A DNA stretch of 64,000 nt, taken from JBCCGG01 sp039029395 (GTDB lineage Bacteria; Pseudomonadota; Alphaproteobacteria; Kiloniellales; JAKSDN01). The notes under the pieces were generated by a model. That model was not told the DNA's origin and did no database searches. It saw nothing but the letters and a program-made list of their open reading frames with translations. The DNA lies in NCBI GenBank assembly GCA_039029395.1, contig JBCCGG010000032.1:1-64000 (forward strand), written 5' to 3'. Below, piece after piece: positions 59,973 to 64,000 of the stretch; position 1 is the first letter of the stretch, and the number at the start of each line of letters is the position of its first letter. Position numbers and translations under genes: made by a program.

Positions 59973-60695
59973 ATGCCGCAACCAGAGGCCCCGCCCATCG
60001 TTGTCTTGACTGGCGCTGGAATCTCCAAGGAGTCCGGTCTGGATACCTTTCGCGATGCCGACGGCATCTGGGCGAAGGTCTCGATCGAGGAGGTCGCGAC
60101 GCCGGAGGCCTTCCGGCGCGACCCGGCCAAGGTGCACGGCTTCTACAACGCCCGGCGCCAGGGGCTTATGGAAAACGGCGTTGCACCCAACGGTGCCCAC
60201 GAGGCTTTGGTCCGCTTGGAGCGTGAATGGCCCGGCGAGATCCTTCTGGTGACTCAGAACATCGACGACCTGCACGAGCGCGCAGGATCGCGCAACCTGC
60301 TCCATATGCATGGCGAGATCCTCAAAGCGCGCTGCCTTGCTTGCGGTCAGGTCAGCCCTTGGGTGGGCGACATGTCCTTGGAAAGCAGCTGCCCAAGCTG
60401 CGGGCAGGTCGGCCACATGCGGGTCAACGTGGTCTGGTTCGGCGAGATGCCCTTTGCCATGGACATGATTTATCAGGCCCTGGCGCGCTGCGGCCTCTTT
60501 CTCTCGATCGGCACCTCGGGCAACGTCTATCCGGCGGCCGGCTTCGTCCAGGAGGCGCGGATGGTGGGCGACGCCTATACGGTCGAGCTGAACCTGGAGC
60601 CGTCGGAAGGCCACAGCCTTTTCGCCGAACGGATCTATGGCCCGGCCACGGAAGTGGTGCCGGCCTATGTGGAACAGCTGTTGACCGGTCGATGA
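59973..60695 (+). CDS. cobB: Sirtuin NAD-dependent deacylase (CobB-like)
   Basis: This 240-residue sirtuin removes acyl groups from lysines using NAD. The cofactor motif GAGISKESGLDTFRD, the QNID at 95-98, catalytic His113 in HMHG and the zinc cysteines 121, 124, 140 and 143 are all present. Tyr58 and Arg61 in FYNARR match the pair that lets class III sirtuins (SIRT5, CobB) accept succinyl- and malonyl-lysine. ATG at 59973 gives the standard length. Its stop overlaps the start of the UDG-family gene. It is divergent from the LMW-phosphatase operon. Confidence 0.94.
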   Translation: MPQPEAPPIVVLTGAGISKESGLDTFRDADGIWAKVSIEEVATPEAFRRDPAKVHGFYNARRQGLMENGVAPNGAHEALVRLEREWPGEILLVTQNIDDLHERAGSRNLLHMHGEILKARCLACGQVSPWVGDMSLESSCPSCGQVGHMRVNVVWFGEMPFAMDMIYQALARCGLFLSIGTSGNVYPAAGFVQEARMVGDAYTVELNLEPSEGHSLFAERIYGPATEVVPAYVEQLLTGR

Positions 60696-61282
60696 ATGGT
60701 GCCGAGGAGCTCGCCGCTTTGCTTGCCCAAGCCCGTGCTTGCCGGGTCTGCGAAGCCCACCTGCCGCTTGGGCCTCGGCCGGTATTGCGCGCGCAGGCCA
60801 GCGCCCGACTCCTGATCGTCGGCCAGGCGCCGGGCACCAAGGTGCACGAAAGCGGGATCCCCTGGAACGACGCCAGCGGCGACCGCCTGCGCGACTGGCT
60901 GGCATTGGAAAAGGAAGATTTCTACGACGACAGCCGCATCGCGATCTTGCCCATGGGGCTCTGCTATCCGGGCCGCGACCCGCGTGGCGGCGACTTGCCG
61001 CCTCGCCCGGAGTGCGCGCCGCTCTGGCACCCGCCAGTGACTGCGCAGCTGCCCAACATCTCACTCACTCTGCTGGTCGGGCTCTACGCTCAAGGCCACT
61101 ATCTCGGCAAGGCCCGCAAGGGTTCGCTCACAGAGACCGTGAAGGCCTGGCGCGACTATGGTGACGAGCGGATGCCTTTGCCCCACCCGAGCTGGCGCAA
61201 CACCGGCTGGCTCAAGAAGAACCCCTGGTTCGAGAAAGACCTGCTGCCCGAGCTGCGGAACCGAGTCGCCGCGCTGATGTGA
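60692..61282 (+). CDS. Uracil-DNA-glycosylase-superfamily protein
   Basis: This 196-residue protein shows the motif GQAPG (residues 45-49) and a late PHPSWRNTGW histidine block, the two active-site blocks of the superfamily. Four cysteines, Cys17-x2-Cys20 and Cys91-x16-Cys108, match the spacing that holds an iron-sulfur cluster in family 4 enzymes. Whether uracil is the real substrate is not clear. It overlaps the sirtuin stop by four bases and is co-translated. Confidence 0.85.
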   Translation: MNGAEELAALLAQARACRVCEAHLPLGPRPVLRAQASARLLIVGQAPGTKVHESGIPWNDASGDRLRDWLALEKEDFYDDSRIAILPMGLCYPGRDPRGGDLPPRPECAPLWHPPVTAQLPNISLTLLVGLYAQGHYLGKARKGSLTETVKAWRDYGDERMPLPHPSWRNTGWLKKNPWFEKDLLPELRNRVAALM

Positions 61283-61298
61283 GCAAAATGGAGCCGCC

Positions 61299-62678
61299 AT
61301 GACACCGCTTCACTTCCAGAGGATTTCTCAGGTCGGCAAGACACTGCGTGCCGGAGAGGTCAGCGCGCGTGACCTGACCGAGCTCATGCTCGCGCGCATC
61401 GCCGAGCACGACGGCAGACTCAATGCCTACATCACGGTGACCGACGCCTTGGCCCGCGAACAGGCAGACCAAGCGGATGCGGAGCTCGCCAGCGGCCGGG
61501 ATCGGGGGCCGCTGCACGGTATCCCGATCGCGCTGAAGGACCTCTTCGCCACGGCGGGCATCCGCACCACCGGCGGCTCCAAGCTGTTCGAAGACTGGGC
61601 GCCGGATCACGATGCCACCGTTGTGATCCGCTTGCGCGAGGCCGGCGCCGTGCTGCTCGGCAAGACCGGCATGCACGAGCTGGCCTATGGCAACACCAGC
61701 ATCAACGCCTGGTACGGAGCTATCGGCAATCCCTGGGCGCCAGACCACGATCCCGGCGGCTCGAGCGGCGGTTCGGCCGCAGCGGTTGCTGCCGGCTTGG
61801 CCTATGCGGCGCTCGGCAGCGACACCGGCTGTTCGATCCGACAGCCGGCCCACTGCTGCGGCATCGTCGGGCACAAGCCGACCTTCGGCCTGGTCAGCAA
61901 GGCGGGCGTGCTCCCGCTGGTTTGGACCATGGACCACGTGGGTCCGCTTACCCGGTGCGTTGCGGATGCGGCGATGGTCCTGAGCGCGATCGCGGGCCCC
62001 GACCCGAGCGACCCTTACTCCGTCCCTGGGGCGTCCGCAGGTCCTTTCGATGCGGCCTGTGGGTCGCTTGAAGGCACGCGGATCGGCGTGATCAGGCGCT
62101 ACTTTTTCGAGGGTCGGCCGGAGGTCATCGACTTGGTCGAGGCCGCCTTGAAGGTGCTGCGCGACCAAGGCGTGCAGTTGCTGGAACTGGACATCCCCGA
62201 CCTGGACGAGGCGATCGGCGCGGCCGCCACGACCTTCGCAGAGGCGAGCGCGATCTACGAGCAGGACCTGAGCAAGCGGCCCGAGGACTTCAGCGACGAG
62301 CTGCGCGGCAAGCTGCAAGGGGCGCTGGACAAGGGGCCGATGGAGTACGTCAGGGCGCAGCACTTCCGCCGCGGCTTCATCGCGCGAATGGACCAGCTGA
62401 TGGCCGCTTGCGATGTGCTCGTGGCCCCGACCGCGACGGTCGCGGCGGCAGCGATCGCCGAGCGACCGAAAGACTACGGCCGGCTGGGCTGGAAGAACAC
62501 CGGTATCTTCAACTTCACCGGCCAGCCCTCTATCTCGATGCCCTGCGGCTTCACGCCCGACGGCCTGCCGGTCGGTCTGATGCTGACCGGGCGTCCTTTC
62601 GAGGATGATAAGGTGCTGCGAATTGCGGCCGCTTTCGAGCGGGCGACGCCGTGGCACCAGAGGCACCCGCCCCTATAG
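61299..62678 (+). CDS. Amidase-signature-family hydrolase
   Basis: This 459-residue enzyme has the Ser-cisSer-Lys triad: Lys80 in IPIALKDLF, the cis-Ser in DPGGSSGGSA (around 155) and nucleophile Ser179 in GSDTGCSIRQPA. In most members the latter reads GGS, so a Cys at 178 replaces a Gly. The length and the ending TGRPFEDDKVLRIAAAFERA are typical. Members hydrolyse small amides; GatA is unlikely because no gatC or gatB neighbours exist. Its TAG stop is directly next to the convergent UbiH-type stop. Confidence 0.9.
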   Translation: MTPLHFQRISQVGKTLRAGEVSARDLTELMLARIAEHDGRLNAYITVTDALAREQADQADAELASGRDRGPLHGIPIALKDLFATAGIRTTGGSKLFEDWAPDHDATVVIRLREAGAVLLGKTGMHELAYGNTSINAWYGAIGNPWAPDHDPGGSSGGSAAAVAAGLAYAALGSDTGCSIRQPAHCCGIVGHKPTFGLVSKAGVLPLVWTMDHVGPLTRCVADAAMVLSAIAGPDPSDPYSVPGASAGPFDAACGSLEGTRIGVIRRYFFEGRPEVIDLVEAALKVLRDQGVQLLELDIPDLDEAIGAAATTFAEASAIYEQDLSKRPEDFSDELRGKLQGALDKGPMEYVRAQHFRRGFIARMDQLMAACDVLVAPTATVAAAAIAERPKDYGRLGWKNTGIFNFTGQPSISMPCGFTPDGLPVGLMLTGRPFEDDKVLRIAAAFERATPWHQRHPPL

Positions 62679-63926
62679 CGCCTGGCCGCGCACCAGGCGG
62701 GGCAGATCGCCGACCAGGCCCATGGCGTGGCGCATGAAGAGGCGCTTGACCGGCGGCAGACGGTTGACCGCGGCAAGGCCCAGGTCGCGGGCCAGGCGGA
62801 CCGGTCCGATGTCGTTGGAAAACAGGCGGTTCAGGCCGTCGGTCGCCGCGGCCAGGGATAGACTGTCGAGCCGGCGCCAGCGCTCGTAGCGCTGCAGCTG
62901 GTCGATCTGGCCCGGATCCAGGCCGAGACGCAGGGCGTCGACCACCACCTCGGCCAGGGCCGCCACGTCGCGCAGGCCCAAATTGAGGCCTTGGCCGGCG
63001 ATCGGGTGGATCGCGTGGGCGGCATCGCCGATCAGAGCCAGGCGCGGCGCGATCATGCGCGAGGCCTGAAGGAAGGCAAGCGGGTAGCTCCAGCGCCGGC
63101 CGATCACCTGGAGCGCCCCAAGGCTGTCGCCAAAGCGGCGCTGCATTTCGTTCGAGAAGGCCTCGTCGTCGAGCGCCATCATGACCGGCACCAGGTCCTT
63201 GCGCTCGGTCCAGACGATCGAGGAGCGGTGCCGGCCCTCTTCGTCGTCGGTCATGGGCAGGACGGCGAAGGGTCCCGATGGCAGAAAGTTCTCATGGGCC
63301 ACCCCGTGGTGGGGCTCGGCGTGGCCAATCGTGCAGACGATTCCGTGCTGAGCGTAGCGCCACCGGGTCGCGGTGATGCCGGCCCAGGCCCGCACCGTCG
63401 ATTCGCGGCCGTCGGCGGCGACCGCCAGGCGGGCACGGATCGTCCGTCCGTCGGCCAGGACCGCGGAAGCCCAGGCGCCGTCCCGCTCAAGCGTGCTCAC
63501 AACGGCCGGCGCCAGGTGCGTCAAGGTCGGCTGCGCAGCCAAGGCGCCGAACAGGGCGCGGCGTATTTGGCGATTTTCGATGATATAGCCGAGGGGGCGG
63601 CCGTCCAGCTCTTCGGTATCGTAGTGCAGGAACAGGCCCGAGGCGGGGCGGCCGATGCGCCCGTCCGATACCCGGATGTCGAGGATCGGCTCGGCGTGCG
63701 CGGCCATGGCGTCCCACAGCCCGGCCCCGTCCAGGGCTTGCTTGGAGCCTCGGGCAATCGCGGAGGAGCGCCCGTCGAACGGCGCGGCCTGGACGTCCCC
63801 CGGCGCCTGGCGGTCGACCACCACGACCTGGACGCCGGCGCCGGCCAAAGTGAGCCCAAGAGTGAGCCCTACCATGCCGCCGCCGACCACCAGCAGATCG
63901 CAGTCCATCATCTCGTCGCGCGCCAT
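62673..63926 (-). CDS. UbiH/UbiF/COQ6-type FAD-dependent hydroxylase
   Basis: This 417-residue flavoprotein monooxygenase acts in ubiquinone ring hydroxylation. The FAD-binding dinucleotide fold is LLVVGGGMVGLTLGLTL, the central motif AADGRESTVR and the C-terminal LALIGDAAHAIHPIAGQGLNLGLRD are the family's diagnostic blocks. ATG at 63926 gives the standard N-terminus; a longer in-frame start adds a non-conserved tail. Which ring position it hydroxylates cannot be told. The start lies within the window, so the gene is complete. Confidence 0.94.
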   Translation of the reverse strand: MARDEMMDCDLLVVGGGMVGLTLGLTLAGAGVQVVVVDRQAPGDVQAAPFDGRSSAIARGSKQALDGAGLWDAMAAHAEPILDIRVSDGRIGRPASGLFLHYDTEELDGRPLGYIIENRQIRRALFGALAAQPTLTHLAPAVVSTLERDGAWASAVLADGRTIRARLAVAADGRESTVRAWAGITATRWRYAQHGIVCTIGHAEPHHGVAHENFLPSGPFAVLPMTDDEEGRHRSSIVWTERKDLVPVMMALDDEAFSNEMQRRFGDSLGALQVIGRRWSYPLAFLQASRMIAPRLALIGDAAHAIHPIAGQGLNLGLRDVAALAEVVVDALRLGLDPGQIDQLQRYERWRRLDSLSLAAATDGLNRLFSNDIGPVRLARDLGLAAVNRLPPVKRLFMRHAMGLVGDLPRLVRGQAL

Positions 63927-64000
63927 GGCCTTCGGTCCCGAAGTTGACTGGGCGCTTAGAGTGGCGCTCCGGAGGCCTCCGCGTCCAGCCACTTTGCTCA

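Noticed and set aside
62670..62680. CTATAG palindrome where two genes converge
   Set aside because: It is just the two adjacent TAG stop codons of convergent genes read on opposite strands.
1..64000. CRISPR arrays, transposases, prophage genes or toxin-antitoxin pairs
   Set aside because: I looked for regularly spaced repeats and for characteristic protein motifs on both strands and found none.

Overview
The window is GC-rich, densely packed DNA whose gene content points to an alphaproteobacterium, probably of the Rhodospirillales type. The evidence is an aerobic-type cobalamin set (bluB, cobP/cobU, cobW, cobN, cobO, cobQ), a heme operon hemC-hemD-Mic60-hemY that is an alphaproteobacterial hallmark, an SDHAF4-type DUF1674 protein and many 4-base ATGA/GTGA gene overlaps. 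Assignments come from reading protein motifs and gene order; no database was searched. No phage, transposase, CRISPR array or rRNA was seen, and the only tRNA found is tRNA-Thr(CGT).

Layout. 1-9334: cobalamin synthesis. It starts with the 3' part of bluB, then a gap with a possible small RNA, then a clear cobalamin riboswitch (about 920-1140). The riboswitch leads two small exported proteins and cobU-cobW-cobN-cobO-cobQ. 9347-11736: a glycosyltransferase, an atypical short-chain dehydrogenase and an endonuclease/exonuclease/phosphatase-fold protein. 11868-16679: tRNA-Thr and the minus-strand heme operon, in which the Mic60 homologue carries an N-terminal helix-turn-helix-like segment. 16736-19985: tsaD, a 2OG-Fe(II) oxygenase-like gene, gpsA, a YciI protein and a small orphan protein, ending in a 32-bp perfect inverted repeat. 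20126-22149: hldE and gmhA for lipopolysaccharide heptose.

22211-26761: a cupin, a Tat-type amidohydrolase-fold protein, a TauD-type dioxygenase, a REC-PilZ response regulator and a DMT exporter. 27120-30492: two near-identical Tat-exported family 5 solute-binding proteins in tandem. Each has its own similar promoter and its own strong terminator, and no permease lies nearby. 30672-33878: a MocR-type regulator divergent from a PNPOx-like protein and a GNAT acetyltransferase, then SDHAF4. 33995-39574: htpX, an RsmB-like methyltransferase, rpe, a heparinase II/III-like protein and a WecA-type sugar-phosphate transferase. 39638-43884: an unrecognised exported protein with four internal repeats, divergent across an AT-rich spacer from a CapD/WbpM-type dehydratase.

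43947-50208: purH, an aminotransferase, a DUF2000 protein, a TVP38-type membrane protein, a cupredoxin remnant and an SLC13-type permease. 50329-56394: a YccA/Bax-inhibitor-like protein, then the ybbP-ybbA ABC exporter genes divergent from the tesA-like esterase, followed by a FIST-domain protein. 56449-63926: an aldo-keto reductase, thpR, a minus-strand fructosamine-kinase/LMW-phosphatase/LMW-phosphatase operon divergent from a sirtuin and a uracil-DNA-glycosylase-family gene, then an amidase and a UbiH-type hydroxylase.

Most of the window is ordinary chromosomal housekeeping. The places most worth a second look are the protein-damage-repair cluster (58093-60695), the HTH-Mic60 fusion, the small exported proteins under the cobalamin riboswitch, the four-repeat exported protein with its AT-rich upstream region, and the duplicated orphan solute-binding proteins.
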